Of a stretch of DNA of 64,000 bases, positions 1 through 9,444 are shown in pieces (the stretch's first letter is position 1; each line of letters starts with the position of its first letter). The stretch is taken from contig CBDCFT010000015.1 of assembly GCA_965216365.1 (NCBI GenBank), positions 283,111 to 347,110 of the forward strand, read 5' to 3'. The position numbers were made by a program, and so were the translations under genes. This DNA comes from CBDCFT01 sp965216365 (GTDB taxonomy: Bacteria; Pseudomonadota; Gammaproteobacteria; Arenicellales; CBDCFT01). The notes under the pieces were generated by a model. The model worked only from the letters and a program-made list of their open reading frames with translations. It had not been told where the DNA came from and ran no database searches.

Positions 1-45
1 CAACGCAATAAACATCAATGCAACTAAACGCTTTTTTAGATCCAT
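1..45 (-). CDS. 5' end of an exported protein (partial)
   Basis: Only the first 15 codons lie in the window; the gene runs leftward off the edge. They read MDLKKRLVALMFIAL, a positively charged start followed by a hydrophobic stretch, as in a Sec signal peptide. A purine-rich GGGGGC lies about 9 bases before the ATG. Product cannot be told from this fragment. Confidence 0.55.
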   Translation of the reverse strand, partial: MDLKKRLVALMFIAL

Positions 46-405
46 TTTATTTGCCCCCTGGCGAACGTGTGTAGTCGAAGTCTGCACCCACCGAACGGAA
101 ATTGCAAATTATTTGGGGTGTAACGAAAATGTTACAAGTCATGCTATTGATCAAAAATAATCAACAAATCAACGCAATACAGTGTTCAGTTTTTTGACTT
201 AGCGGTTATTCGATTTCATGGTGAGCACCTGGATGATGGCGACACTGGTGTTTGACGAGTGATATCGCCGGTATCGTGCCTACTCAGCAACATCTATATG
301 GTAAAACAAGGGCCATGTAGTGTTATATATTCGAGTGAGCCGAAACAATCTACCAGGTAGATGCAATCGCAATTGCAGTAACACGCACGAAGAGAATCTG
401 AAGAA
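46..405. other. Intergenic region between divergent genes
   Basis: About 360 bases separate the leftward exported gene from the rightward arsC-like gene, so it should hold two outward promoters. I see a short inverted repeat TGTAAC/GTTACA at 119-136 and AT-rich patches, but no promoter hexamer pair convincing enough to place and no ORF with coding character. Confidence 0.5.
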
Positions 406-840
406 GTGGCCGAATTACCAAGAATTTTATACCTGTGCACGGGAAACTCCTGTCGCAGTCAAATGGCGGAAGGATTCACCCGACATTTAAGAAGCGATCA
501 CTTAATTGCTTATTCCGCTGGTATCGAGTGTCATGGATTAAATCCGTACGCAGTCAAGGTCATGCATGAGGCCGGAATCGATATATCGAGTCATGCGAGC
601 AAAACGGTTGATATTTTACCGGTGGATGAATTTGACTATGTGGTGACGGTGTGCGACAACGCGGAAGAAACCTGCCCGGTCTTTCCCGCTAGCATACGCG
701 TCATTCATCGCAGTTTTGAAGATCCGCCCAAGTTGGTGGAGAACGCGAAGAACGAAGAAGAGCGATTACAGCATTATCGTCGTGTGCGGGATGAGATAAA
801 GGAGTTTGTGCTGACACTGCCGCACGCCCTGCATAATTAA
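406..840 (+). CDS. arsC: ArsC-type arsenate reductase / low-molecular-weight phosphatase family
   Basis: The 144-residue protein has the LMW-phosphatase-fold P-loop CTGNSCRS (Cys11 to Ser18) followed by QMAEG, as in thioredoxin-coupled arsenate reductases of the Staphylococcus pI258 type. The distal redox pair is also present (Cys83 and Cys90 in VCDNAEETCP), followed by FEDP. In characterised members the nucleophilic Cys reduces arsenate and the two distal cysteines relay the disulfide to thioredoxin, so the full triad supports arsenate reductase over a plain tyrosine phosphatase. Translation starts at GTG. No ArsR or ArsB/Acr3 gene is nearby, which leaves the physiological role unproven. It is 25 bases upstream of a DUF456 gene. 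Confidence 0.85.
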   Translation: MAELPRILYLCTGNSCRSQMAEGFTRHLRSDHLIAYSAGIECHGLNPYAVKVMHEAGIDISSHASKTVDILPVDEFDYVVTVCDNAEETCPVFPASIRVIHRSFEDPPKLVENAKNEEERLQHYRRVRDEIKEFVLTLPHALHN

Positions 841-865
841 TATCGTTCCCGTTCAAATCCGATAA

Positions 866-1351
866 ATGGACATCAACTTGTTGTGGTGGCTTATCGTTGC
901 CGCTCTCGTTATCGCCGGATTCTCCGGTATGTTGTTACCGGCCCTGCCTGGTGCGCCGTTGTTGTTCGCCGGGCTGTGGCTGGCGGCGTGGATTGAAGAT
1001 TATGAGTTTGTCGGTGTGCCGACCCTCGTCCTGCTGGCAGTGTTAACTGCATTCACCTACATCGTTGATTTCATAGCCGGCGCGTTCGGCGCGAAACGTT
1101 TTGGCGCCAGTAAATGGTCTGTTATTGGTGCGACACTGGGCGCGATTATCGGAATATTCTTCGGCATACCGGGTGTACTGTTCGGGCCTTTCGTAGGTGC
1201 GGTGACGGGTGAATTGCTAGTACAACGTAATTTACTTGCCGTGAGCAAAGCCGGCGTCGGCGCCTCGCTGGGACTCATTATCGGCACCGCGGCGAAACTC
1301 GCGTTGGCTTTTTCCATGCTCGGTATATTTGCTGTCGCACGATTCATTTAG
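866..1351 (+). CDS. DUF456 family membrane protein
   Basis: A 161-residue, very hydrophobic protein with about four membrane segments (roughly residues 5-24, 27-44, 50-72, and glycine-rich paired helices across 85-160). The glycine-rich repeats around GATLGAIIGIFFGIPG and GASLGLIIGTAAK, together with the early GMLLPALPGAPL motif, match the DUF456 family. Function of the family is unknown. It lies between arsC and the FAD oxidoreductase gene on the same strand and may be cotranscribed with arsC. Confidence 0.8.
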   Translation: MDINLLWWLIVAALVIAGFSGMLLPALPGAPLLFAGLWLAAWIEDYEFVGVPTLVLLAVLTAFTYIVDFIAGAFGAKRFGASKWSVIGATLGAIIGIFFGIPGVLFGPFVGAVTGELLVQRNLLAVSKAGVGASLGLIIGTAAKLALAFSMLGIFAVARFI

Positions 1352-1488
1352 TGAAGCATTGAATACATCAAGTTTCACTGACTTAAGCGTGTCGACGCAG
1401 GTTATTGCGTTTACAATGAACCTTCGCGGCAAAATATTGACTACTAGCCTTATGGCAAATAAATACGCTAAGCAAACTGGAGCACCTT

Positions 1489-2916
1489 GTGTCACGGGAC
1501 ATTAACGTTGATATAGCCGTTATCGGCGCAGGCTCCGGTGGCTTGAGTGTTGCTGCAGGCGCGGTGCAAATGGGTGCATCGGTCTTGTTGGTGGAAAAGG
1601 GGAAAATGGGCGGCGACTGTCTCAATTACGGTTGCGTTCCATCCAAGGCATTGCTGGCGGCCGGCCACGCGGCGCATGAAGCACGCATCGGTGAACAATT
1701 CGGGGTGTATAACGACGAGCCGAAAATCGATTTCGCCAAAGTACATCAACACGTACACAACGTCATTGCGGCGATTGAACCGAATGATTCCGTCGAACGG
1801 TTTGAAGGTCTGGGGGTAAAAGTGATTCAGGCTGCGGCACGATTCGTATCGCCGCATGAGATTCAGGCCGGAGAATTTCGAATCAAGGCGAAACGATTCG
1901 TCGTCGCAACGGGTTCGAGCGCCACGGTGCCGCCCATCCCCGGCATAGAAGATGTCAGGGTTTTCACCAATGAAACCATTTTCGACTTAACCGAACGGCC
2001 CGATCACCTCATTATTATCGGCGGCGGCCCCATCGGTATGGAAATGGCCCAGGCTCACCGGCGTCTTGGCAGCATTGTGACCGTCCTGGAAATGTTTGAA
2101 GTGTTAGCCAAAGATGACCGAGAAGCTGCCGATATTGTTCGGCAACAACTCATCACCGAAGGCGTTGATATTCGCGAAAAAATAAAAATATCGAAAGTCG
2201 AATCCGCAGGTGACGGCGTCACTGTGACCATTTCTGAAAACGGAAATGTATCGCTGATTGCCGGAACTCATTTGCTCGTTGCGGCGGGACGCAAGGCGAA
2301 TGTCGACGATCTCGATTTAGCCGCTGCGAATGTCGAATATTCACCTAAAGGCATTGATGTCGATGCGCGATTACGCAGCACAAACAAGCGTGTGTATGCG
2401 GCTGGCGATGTAGCCGGCGGTTTTCAGTTTACCCATATCGCTGGTTATCATGCCGGCATCGTGATACGAAATATTTTGTTCAAGTTGCCGGCCAAAGTGA
2501 AATATCACGCTGTGCCCTGGGTGACATTCACCGATCCTGAACTCGCCCATGTTGGCCAGGATGAAACATCGGCGCGCGAAAAAGAAGGCGACAGCGTCAA
2601 GGTTACGAAGTGGCCATATAATGAAAATGATCGCGCCCAGGCGGAGCAGGCGACCCAGGGTTTTGTAAAAGTAATCACCGGCAGACGCGGGCGTATTCGC
2701 GGTGCGACCATCGTTGGAAAGAACGCCGGAGAACTCATCCAACCCTGGGTACTGGCAATCGATCGCGGTCTCAAGATCGGCGCGATGGCAGGCATTATCG
2801 CGCCTTACCCCACTTTGGGCGAAGTTAACAAGCGCGTGGCGGGCAGCTACTATACGGATTCATTATTTAGCGAACGCACACGCAGGATCGTGCGTTTTTT
2901 AATGAAATTCAGTTAA
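1489..2916 (+). CDS. MerA/Lpd-like FAD-dependent pyridine nucleotide-disulfide oxidoreductase
   Basis: The 475-residue protein has an FAD-binding GxGSGG (residues 13-18), the redox-active disulfide GGDCLNYGCVPSK (Cys44, Cys49), an NAD(P)-binding IIGGGPIGME near residue 180, the second FAD motif AAGDVAG near 305, and a C-terminal dimerisation domain. The His-Pro of lipoamide dehydrogenase is replaced by APYPTLGE, and no MerA-type C-terminal Cys pair or N-terminal metal-binding domain is present. It is therefore unlikely to be a true Lpd or mercuric reductase. Relatives are often adjacent to, or fused with, TVP38/TMEM64 proteins, and here such a gene starts 14 bases downstream. Start is GTG. 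Substrate unknown. Confidence 0.85.
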   Translation: MSRDINVDIAVIGAGSGGLSVAAGAVQMGASVLLVEKGKMGGDCLNYGCVPSKALLAAGHAAHEARIGEQFGVYNDEPKIDFAKVHQHVHNVIAAIEPNDSVERFEGLGVKVIQAAARFVSPHEIQAGEFRIKAKRFVVATGSSATVPPIPGIEDVRVFTNETIFDLTERPDHLIIIGGGPIGMEMAQAHRRLGSIVTVLEMFEVLAKDDREAADIVRQQLITEGVDIREKIKISKVESAGDGVTVTISENGNVSLIAGTHLLVAAGRKANVDDLDLAAANVEYSPKGIDVDARLRSTNKRVYAAGDVAGGFQFTHIAGYHAGIVIRNILFKLPAKVKYHAVPWVTFTDPELAHVGQDETSAREKEGDSVKVTKWPYNENDRAQAEQATQGFVKVITGRRGRIRGATIVGKNAGELIQPWVLAIDRGLKIGAMAGIIAPYPTLGEVNKRVAGSYYTDSLFSERTRRIVRFLMKFS

Positions 2917-2930
2917 CGCGCCTATCGTTC

Positions 2931-3662
2931 ATGGCTGACGACACTTCCGCGCAAACACCAAAAATAAACAGCGTGAAACGTTTTTTACCACTCGTTCTAT
3001 TGGGTGTCGTTGCGGCCATTGTTTTCTATTTTGATTTGCATACTTATCTGACTTATGAGGCGTTGCGTGAGCATCGCGAAACACTAACGACATTTGTCGC
3101 ACAACGCTTTGTTGTGGCCGCGATCATTTTTGTATTCATTTATTCAATCTCTACCGCTTTGTCCTTACCTGGGGGTGCGATACTCAGTATCACTGGCGGC
3201 TTTTTATTCGGCGGCATTACCGGTGGATTGCTGGTCGTGGTCGGCGCCACCATTGGTGCGACATTAGTATTTCTCGCCGCCAAAAGCGTACTCGGCGATT
3301 CTTTGCGCAAACGAGCAGGACCCTGGCTTAAAAAAATGGAAGACGGCTTTAAAGAGAATGCGTTTAACTATCTGCTAGTGTTGCGTCTGATACCCATTTT
3401 TCCATTCTTCGTCGTTAATCTTGTGCCCGCATTTCTCGGCGTACCACTCGGCGTTTATATTATCGGTACCTTCATCGGTATCATTCCGGCGACATTCGTT
3501 TTCACCTTTGCCGGCGCGGGTATCGGCGCGGTTTTGGATTCAGGCGAAGGATTCTCGGTGAGCGCTATCCTGACGCCGCAAATCATTGTCGCGTTAATCG
3601 GGCTTGCAGTGCTGGCGGTGTTGCCTGTCATTTATAAGAAAATTAAATCCCGAAGCTCCTGA
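2931..3662 (+). CDS. TVP38/TMEM64 (DedA/VTT superfamily) membrane protein
   Basis: A 243-residue integral membrane protein. A hydrophobic segment near residues 18-36 is followed by the VTT-type core: FIYSISTALSLPGGAILSIT, GGFLFGG with GATIGATLVFLAAK, and the conserved LRLIPIFPFFVVNLVPAFLG. This is the reentrant-loop core of the DedA/TMEM64 superfamily, implicated in lipid scrambling or flippase-type activity. The ATG lies 14 bases after the FAD oxidoreductase stop, so the two form an operon; many bacteria encode them as one fused protein. Confidence 0.88.
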   Translation: MADDTSAQTPKINSVKRFLPLVLLGVVAAIVFYFDLHTYLTYEALREHRETLTTFVAQRFVVAAIIFVFIYSISTALSLPGGAILSITGGFLFGGITGGLLVVVGATIGATLVFLAAKSVLGDSLRKRAGPWLKKMEDGFKENAFNYLLVLRLIPIFPFFVVNLVPAFLGVPLGVYIIGTFIGIIPATFVFTFAGAGIGAVLDSGEGFSVSAILTPQIIVALIGLAVLAVLPVIYKKIKSRSS

Positions 3663-3719
3663 GTCGTAGCAGGTTGCGGGATTACTTCTTCATTAAAATA
3701 TTCGAATTTTACCGGGCGC

Positions 3720-3743
3720 CTGCTAACGAACATCGGTTAGCAG
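3720..3743 (+). terminator. Weak hairpin after the TVP38 gene
   Basis: CTGCTAAC and GTTAGCAG form an 8-bp stem with an 8-base loop, followed by a T-rich ATTGTTTATTGTT. It is a plausible but weak rho-independent terminator between the TVP38 gene and the uvrA-like gene. Confidence 0.4.
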
Positions 3744-3792
3744 ATTGTTTATTGTTGATCTTTATTGAAATGAATTATCGATTTGATTTCTC

Positions 3793-5709
3793 GTGAGGAC
3801 TAAACACAAAACCAGTTTTATTCGCATAGAGGGCGCACTTCAGAACAACCTCAAAAATCTCGCTTTGGACTTGCCTTTAAACGAGTTGATTGTAGTGACG
3901 GGTGTCAGTGGTTCGGGCAAGTCTTCACTCGCATTCGATACCATCTACTCTGAAGGCCAACGGCGCTATGTCGAGACCTTTTCTCCTTATGCCCGGCAGT
4001 TTCTCGACCGCATGGATAAACCTCAGGTTGACAAGGTTGAAGGCATCCCACCGGCCATCGCGATAGATCAAATCAATCCGGTACGCACGTCGCGTTCTAC
4101 CGTCGGCACCATGACGGAGCTGAACGATCATATAAAACTGTTGTTTGCGCGGGCTGCGAAACTTTATTGCCGGGGTTGTGGTAACCCCGTGCACAAAGAC
4201 TCGGCGCTGAGCATTTTTAACCAACTGTTAAACAAAAAAGAAACCAACGAATTCACGCCGGCACTCGTCACATTCGATGTAACCATCCCGAAAAAACTCT
4301 CCCAGGACGACGTTGAGCAATTTTTATCGCAACAGGGTTATGCGCGAATCCATAGACGCGACGGCGAAACGCTCATCGTTATTCAGGACAGGGTAAATCT
4401 TGCCTCTGAGAATCGCGCACGCATTATCGAAGCTCTGGAAACCGCGTTAAGTAAAGGGCGTGGGAAGGTCGCGGTTCGTTTGCTGGACGATAAGCGGCAA
4501 GAGAAAAAAGTCAGGTATTTTTCGTCAACACTGCACTGTGCTGCTTGCGATCTGGATTATCAGGAAACCATTCCTAACACGTTTTCGTTTAACTCGCCCG
4601 TCGGCGCCTGCGAAGCGTGCCGGGGATTCGGTCGCACCATGGGTATCGACTACGGCCTGGTCATTCCGGACGAAAGCAAAACACTGACCGATGGCGCGAT
4701 AAAGCCGTGGCAAACGGACAGCTTCAAGGAGTGCCAACGCGAATTGATGCACTATGCCGCCAAGGCACGAATACCGGTAAATAAACACTGGAGCAAGCTC
4801 AATGACAGGCAACGCCGTTGGATCATCGAAGGCGATCCGAAATGGAAATCCTGGAAGGATAAAAAGTGGTACGGCGCACGCCGTTTTTTCGCGTGGCTGG
4901 AAAGTAAAAGTTACAAAATGCACATACGTGTTTTGCTATCGAAATATCGTTCCTACGACGTATGTGCCGAGTGTGATGGAGCACGTTTGAAACCGGACTC
5001 GTTGTTGTGGCGATTAGGCACGAAAGCATGCGCTAAACGCGTGCTGCCGGTAACACAACGATTCGTGCCGCATTGGACAACACTGACTGATACACAGTTT
5101 CAAATGCAACCGGGTCTGTGTATTCACGACGTCCTACGATTACCTATTGACGCCGCGAAAAAATTTTTCGATGTCATAACACTACCGGCGCCCCTGGACG
5201 AAGCCACGGAGTTACTGCTCGACGATGTGCGCACGCGATTAAGTTTTTTAGTGGAAGTCGGTCTTGGCTATCTGACGCTGGACAGGCAATCACGCACGCT
5301 GAGTGGCGGGGAGGTGCAGCGTATCAATCTCACTACCGCGCTGGGCACGTCGCTGGTTAACACTTTGTTTGTCCTGGATGAACCCAGTATTGGTTTGCAT
5401 GCCCGGGATATGCAACGTGTTATCGCCGTGCTAAAACGGTTGCGCGACGCGGGCAACAGTCTCATCGTTGTTGAGCATGACAGCGAGGTGATGCTGGCCG
5501 CGGACCGGATTATCGATATGGGGCCAGGCCCCGGAGCAAGCGGTGGCACAGTGGTGTTCTACGGCTCGCCAACAAAGCTGCTGAACGGCAAGCGTACGTT
5601 GACTGGCGATTATTTATCCGGGCGGCAGTCTGTCAACGCAAAACAACGCCAACGCTCCGGGAAAGCAAAACATTTATCAGGATTACCGGTGCCGCAGAAA
5701 ACAATTTAA
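3793..5709 (+). CDS. uvrA: Tandem UvrA-like ATPase, N-terminal fragment (frameshifted)
   Basis: 638 residues covering ABC module I of a UvrA family protein. Walker A GVSGSGKS lies at about 37-44, the first zinc-binding cysteines at CRGC, the UvrB-interaction region next, the second zinc cluster CAAC...CEAC, an insertion domain, signature LSGGEVQR near 503 and Walker B VLDEPSIGLH near 527. In UvrA these modules bind damaged DNA and ATP. The frame hits a stop at 5709 in the linker between modules I and II. The missing start of module II (ITGAAENNLKNINIDIPL) is readable just upstream in the frame of the following ORF, so this is one gene broken by a frameshift near 5655-5675. Start is GTG. Confidence 0.85.
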   Translation: MRTKHKTSFIRIEGALQNNLKNLALDLPLNELIVVTGVSGSGKSSLAFDTIYSEGQRRYVETFSPYARQFLDRMDKPQVDKVEGIPPAIAIDQINPVRTSRSTVGTMTELNDHIKLLFARAAKLYCRGCGNPVHKDSALSIFNQLLNKKETNEFTPALVTFDVTIPKKLSQDDVEQFLSQQGYARIHRRDGETLIVIQDRVNLASENRARIIEALETALSKGRGKVAVRLLDDKRQEKKVRYFSSTLHCAACDLDYQETIPNTFSFNSPVGACEACRGFGRTMGIDYGLVIPDESKTLTDGAIKPWQTDSFKECQRELMHYAAKARIPVNKHWSKLNDRQRRWIIEGDPKWKSWKDKKWYGARRFFAWLESKSYKMHIRVLLSKYRSYDVCAECDGARLKPDSLLWRLGTKACAKRVLPVTQRFVPHWTTLTDTQFQMQPGLCIHDVLRLPIDAAKKFFDVITLPAPLDEATELLLDDVRTRLSFLVEVGLGYLTLDRQSRTLSGGEVQRINLTTALGTSLVNTLFVLDEPSIGLHARDMQRVIAVLKRLRDAGNSLIVVEHDSEVMLAADRIIDMGPGPGASGGTVVFYGSPTKLLNGKRTLTGDYLSGRQSVNAKQRQRSGKAKHLSGLPVPQKTI

Positions 5710-5732
5710 AAAACATTAACATTGATATTCCA

Positions 5733-8700
5733 TTGCGCCGGTTTGTTTGTGTCAGCGGTGTGAGTGGCTCAGGAAAATCGACTCTGGTCGAAGACATTCT
5801 GTACAAAGCGTTGTGTAAGGCGAAAGGCAAACCGGTCGAATCGCCGGGTTTGCATCAATCAATCGAAGGTGTGGAGTTGATTGACGACATCGTGTTTGTC
5901 GACCAATCCCCTATTGGAAAAACTACCCGCTCTAATCCTCTAACTTATGTTGGCGGTTTGGACAGTGTACGCAAATTATTCGCGACCCATCCAACGGCGA
6001 TTGAACGCGGCTACAAACCCGGCACATTCAGTTTTAACTCTGGCAATGGGCGTTGCGCACGATGCGGTGGTAACGGTTTCGAGCACATTGAAATGCAGTT
6101 TTTAAGCGATGTGTATCTGCGCTGTCCGGATTGCGATGGTAGGCGTTTTCGCGATGAAGTTTTAGAAATAAAAGTACAACCAGACAACACATCGCAATGC
6201 ACAATGTCGATGGCAAAGTCCATTGCCGATGTATTGGATATGACGGTGACCGAGGCCATTGTTTATTTTGCATCGCACCCGGACATTCTCGCGTCGCTTG
6301 AGCCATTGCATGCCGTGGGACTCGGCTATGTCGCATTGGGGCAACCGGTTCCGACTTTGAGCGGTGGCGAAGCCCAGCGCCTTAAGCTGGCGGGACATTT
6401 GTCGGCGTCCAACAAAAAACGCGGGCAATCGACTAACACACTTTTTTTGTTCGATGAGCCGACTACCGGGCTGCATTTTCATGATGTCGCGGTGTTGTTG
6501 GAAGCATTTAGCCGGTTATTGGAGCAGGGGCATTCGATTATTGTTATAGAACATAATCTGGACGTGATCCAGGCTGCCGATTGGGTGATCGATCTCGGCC
6601 CGGAAGGCGGGCATGGCGGCGGTAAAGTGATTGCCCAGGGTACGCCGCCGCAAGTCGCCCGGCGAAAATCCAGTCACACCGGCAAAGCACTGGCGCAATA
6701 CTTTATACATCAGAAAAAATCCACTAAAATACAAGTGCGTAGCGCACCAATAACTAAGGTAGGTGAAAAGAAATTAAAAAACGAAGTCACCATACACAAT
6801 GCGCGCGAGCACAATTTAAAGAATATCGATGTCAACATTCCACGCGACAAATTTACCGTGATTACCGGTATCAGCGGCAGCGGCAAGAGTACGGTGGCGT
6901 TTGATCTCCTGTTTGCCGAGGGTCAACGGCGTTATCTGGAATCGTTAAACGCTTACGCACGCCAGTTTGTACAACCGGCGCCGCGTCCTGACGTCGACGC
7001 TATCTACGGCATTCCCCCCACCGTGGCTATTGAACAACGCAGCAGTCGCGGTGGACGCAAGAGCACCGTCGCAACCATGACGGATATTTATCATTTTTTG
7101 CGTCTGCTTTACGTCAAACTGGGTACGCAATACTGCCCTGACTGCGACGTTGCTATCGAACCGCAAACCCGTGCATCTATTTTCGCAAACCTGTTCCGGG
7201 GCTATCGTGGGCAAACCATTCAGTTATTGGCGCCGCTTATAGTAGCGCGCAAAGGTTATTACACGGATCTCGCCAAGTGGGCGGCGGGAAAAGGTTATAC
7301 CCATCTACGTGTCGATGGAGAACTGCTACCGACAAACAACTGGCCGCGACTTGATCGATTCAAGGAGCACGATATCGATATTCCAGTTGGCGAAATCAAA
7401 ATCAATGCGAAAGGGGAGCGTGAACTGGATTCGTTATTACAACGTGCGCTGGATCTGGGTAAGGGTGTCATTAAAGTTATCGGCTCAAAACCAGCGAAGA
7501 AAAATGAAGTCGTTTTTTCCATCAACCGCGCCTGTCCATCCTGCGAAAAAAGTTTTAAGGAGCTGGACCCCAGGTTATTTTCTTATAATTCAAAACACGG
7601 TTGGTGCGAGTCATGTTACGGCACGGGTATTAGGCTGCCAGAGTTTGACGAAGACCAAACCGGTGAGGAGCGTTGGTGGAATGACGGTTGGAAAGATGAG
7701 ATATCCGTCTGCGAGTCGTGCAACGGACAACGGCTCAATCCGGAAGCATTAGCAGTTCGATTCCGGAAAAAGTCTATCGCTGAATTGGCAGCACTGCCGG
7801 TAGCATCATCGGAAAAATTTGTTCGCCAGCTTAAACTTAAAAAACGCGAACTCGAAATTGGCCGGGATATCCTTACCGAGCTTGCATCGAGGCTTTCATT
7901 TCTTAACCAGGTCGGATTGTCTTATCTTTCCCTTGACCGTTCGGCGCCTTCTCTAAGCGGTGGCGAAGCACAACGGCTGAGACTCGCGTCCCAACTCGGT
8001 TCCAATCTGCGCGGGGTTTGTTACATTCTGGATGAACCCACCATCGGTCTGCATACACGCGATAATTTGCGCTTGCTGGATACGTTGCAGTCCTTGCGCA
8101 AGAAGGGCAACACGGTGGTGGTCGTAGAGCATGACGAGGATACCATGTGTCAGGCGGATCATATTATTGACCTCGGACCCGGCGCGGGTGTGCAAGGTGG
8201 TCAGGTTGTCGCTTCGGGAACCGTCGCGTCGTTGAAGAGAAATAAAAATTCCATTACAGGCCGGTTTCTCGCTAACCCTTTGAAGCATCCGCTACCCGAT
8301 CGACCTGTCTCAGAACTAGCTAATACTGCCGATGCACAGACCATCGTTGTTCGAGACGCGCAGTTGCATAATCTTAAAAAAATAAACGCGCGATTTCCAT
8401 TGGGTAAAATGATTTGCGTGAGCGGTGTCAGTGGCAGCGGCAAAAGCACACTGGTGCGCGATGTGCTTTTTCAGAACATAAAGTCGTTGCTTGGCAAAAA
8501 AACAAAACACCGATTTTCCGGCTGCCATGCAATTGAAGGTTTCGAGCACATTCATCGGGTGTTGGAAGTCGATCAAACGCCCATCGGAAAAACGCCGCGC
8601 TCCTGCCCCGCGACCTATGTCGGAATATGGGATCAAATCAGACGACTGTTCGCCGCCACAGCGGAAGCACGATTGCGAGGCTACAGCGCCAGCCGCTTTT

Positions 8701-9380
8701 CGTTTAACGTGCACGGTGGCCGTTGTGATGCTTGTGATGGTCAGGGCTTGAAAAAAATCGAAATGAGTTTTCTGCCGGATGTACGTGTCACTTGCGAAGT
8801 GTGTTCCGGTGCGCGATTTAACATTGAGACGCTGTCAATTCTGTACAAGGATAAAAGCGTTGCCGACGTACTCAATATGAGTGTTGATGACGCCACATCG
8901 TTTTTTGCGGCGCAATCCGGCATCCATCACGCACTGCGTTTGTTGCGCGATGTCGGTCTCGGTTATTTGACACTAGGACAGCAAAGTCCGACACTAAGCG
9001 GTGGCGAGGCGCAGCGCATTAAACTGGTGACCGAACTCGCAAAAACCAAAATAGACGCGGTATCAAAGGACAGAAACCGGCGCATGCGAAAAGTGAATCA
9101 CACTGTATACGTGCTGGATGAACCGACCATCGGCTTGCACATGGCGGATGTGGAAAAACTGATACGCGTGTTGCATCGCCTGGTAGCAGCCGGTAACACG
9201 GTTATCGTTATTGAGCATAATCTCGATGTCATCGCCGAAGCCGACTGGATTATTGATTTAGGACCCGAAGCCGGTGATGCGGGTGGGAAAATCGTTGTCC
9301 AGGGTCTTCCAACAAAAATAGTGAAAACGAAAGCTTCTTCTCATACGGCGAAGTATTTACATCGATCTCTACATGAATGA
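5733..9380 (+). CDS. uvrA: Tandem UvrA-like ATPase, C-terminal fragment (three ABC modules)
   Basis: 1215 residues counted from 5733; that first codon (TTG) is probably not a true start, because homology extends upstream in this frame to about 5669. It holds module II of the first UvrA copy (Walker A 9-16, zinc finger CARC...CPDC, LSGGEAQR near 208, FDEPTTGLH). A complete second UvrA copy follows: Walker A near 379, signature near 741, then final Walker A near 897, zinc finger CDAC...CEVC, signature near 1087 and DEPTIGLH near 1128. With the preceding 638 residues the original protein would be about 1860 residues with four ABC modules. This matches the tandem-duplicated UvrA class, whose role beside canonical UvrA is thought to be accessory. 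The second copy lacks most of the insertion domain. No uvrB or uvrC is nearby. Confidence 0.85.
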   Translation: MRRFVCVSGVSGSGKSTLVEDILYKALCKAKGKPVESPGLHQSIEGVELIDDIVFVDQSPIGKTTRSNPLTYVGGLDSVRKLFATHPTAIERGYKPGTFSFNSGNGRCARCGGNGFEHIEMQFLSDVYLRCPDCDGRRFRDEVLEIKVQPDNTSQCTMSMAKSIADVLDMTVTEAIVYFASHPDILASLEPLHAVGLGYVALGQPVPTLSGGEAQRLKLAGHLSASNKKRGQSTNTLFLFDEPTTGLHFHDVAVLLEAFSRLLEQGHSIIVIEHNLDVIQAADWVIDLGPEGGHGGGKVIAQGTPPQVARRKSSHTGKALAQYFIHQKKSTKIQVRSAPITKVGEKKLKNEVTIHNAREHNLKNIDVNIPRDKFTVITGISGSGKSTVAFDLLFAEGQRRYLESLNAYARQFVQPAPRPDVDAIYGIPPTVAIEQRSSRGGRKSTVATMTDIYHFLRLLYVKLGTQYCPDCDVAIEPQTRASIFANLFRGYRGQTIQLLAPLIVARKGYYTDLAKWAAGKGYTHLRVDGELLPTNNWPRLDRFKEHDIDIPVGEIKINAKGERELDSLLQRALDLGKGVIKVIGSKPAKKNEVVFSINRACPSCEKSFKELDPRLFSYNSKHGWCESCYGTGIRLPEFDEDQTGEERWWNDGWKDEISVCESCNGQRLNPEALAVRFRKKSIAELAALPVASSEKFVRQLKLKKRELEIGRDILTELASRLSFLNQVGLSYLSLDRSAPSLSGGEAQRLRLASQLGSNLRGVCYILDEPTIGLHTRDNLRLLDTLQSLRKKGNTVVVVEHDEDTMCQADHIIDLGPGAGVQGGQVVASGTVASLKRNKNSITGRFLANPLKHPLPDRPVSELANTADAQTIVVRDAQLHNLKKINARFPLGKMICVSGVSGSGKSTLVRDVLFQNIKSLLGKKTKHRFSGCHAIEGFEHIHRVLEVDQTPIGKTPRSCPATYVGIWDQIRRLFAATAEARLRGYSASRFSFNVHGGRCDACDGQGLKKIEMSFLPDVRVTCEVCSGARFNIETLSILYKDKSVADVLNMSVDDATSFFAAQSGIHHALRLLRDVGLGYLTLGQQSPTLSGGEAQRIKLVTELAKTKIDAVSKDRNRRMRKVNHTVYVLDEPTIGLHMADVEKLIRVLHRLVAAGNTVIVIEHNLDVIAEADWIIDLGPEAGDAGGKIVVQGLPTKIVKTKASSHTAKYLHRSLHE

Positions 9381-9444
9381 TACAGTTCACGAATTCGCCG
9401 TACCCTACAAGTAATTTTTAAATATTAGCGGCACCTATCAAGTT

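Noticed and set aside
1489..2916. Mercuric reductase (merA)
   Set aside because: No N-terminal HMA domain, no C-terminal Cys pair, and no mer genes nearby.
5655..5680. Programmed ribosomal frameshift in the tandem uvrA
   Set aside because: The zero-frame codons GGG AAA GCA AAA CAT do not form an X XXY YYZ slippery heptamer, and the family shows no known recoding, so mutation or sequence error is more likely.
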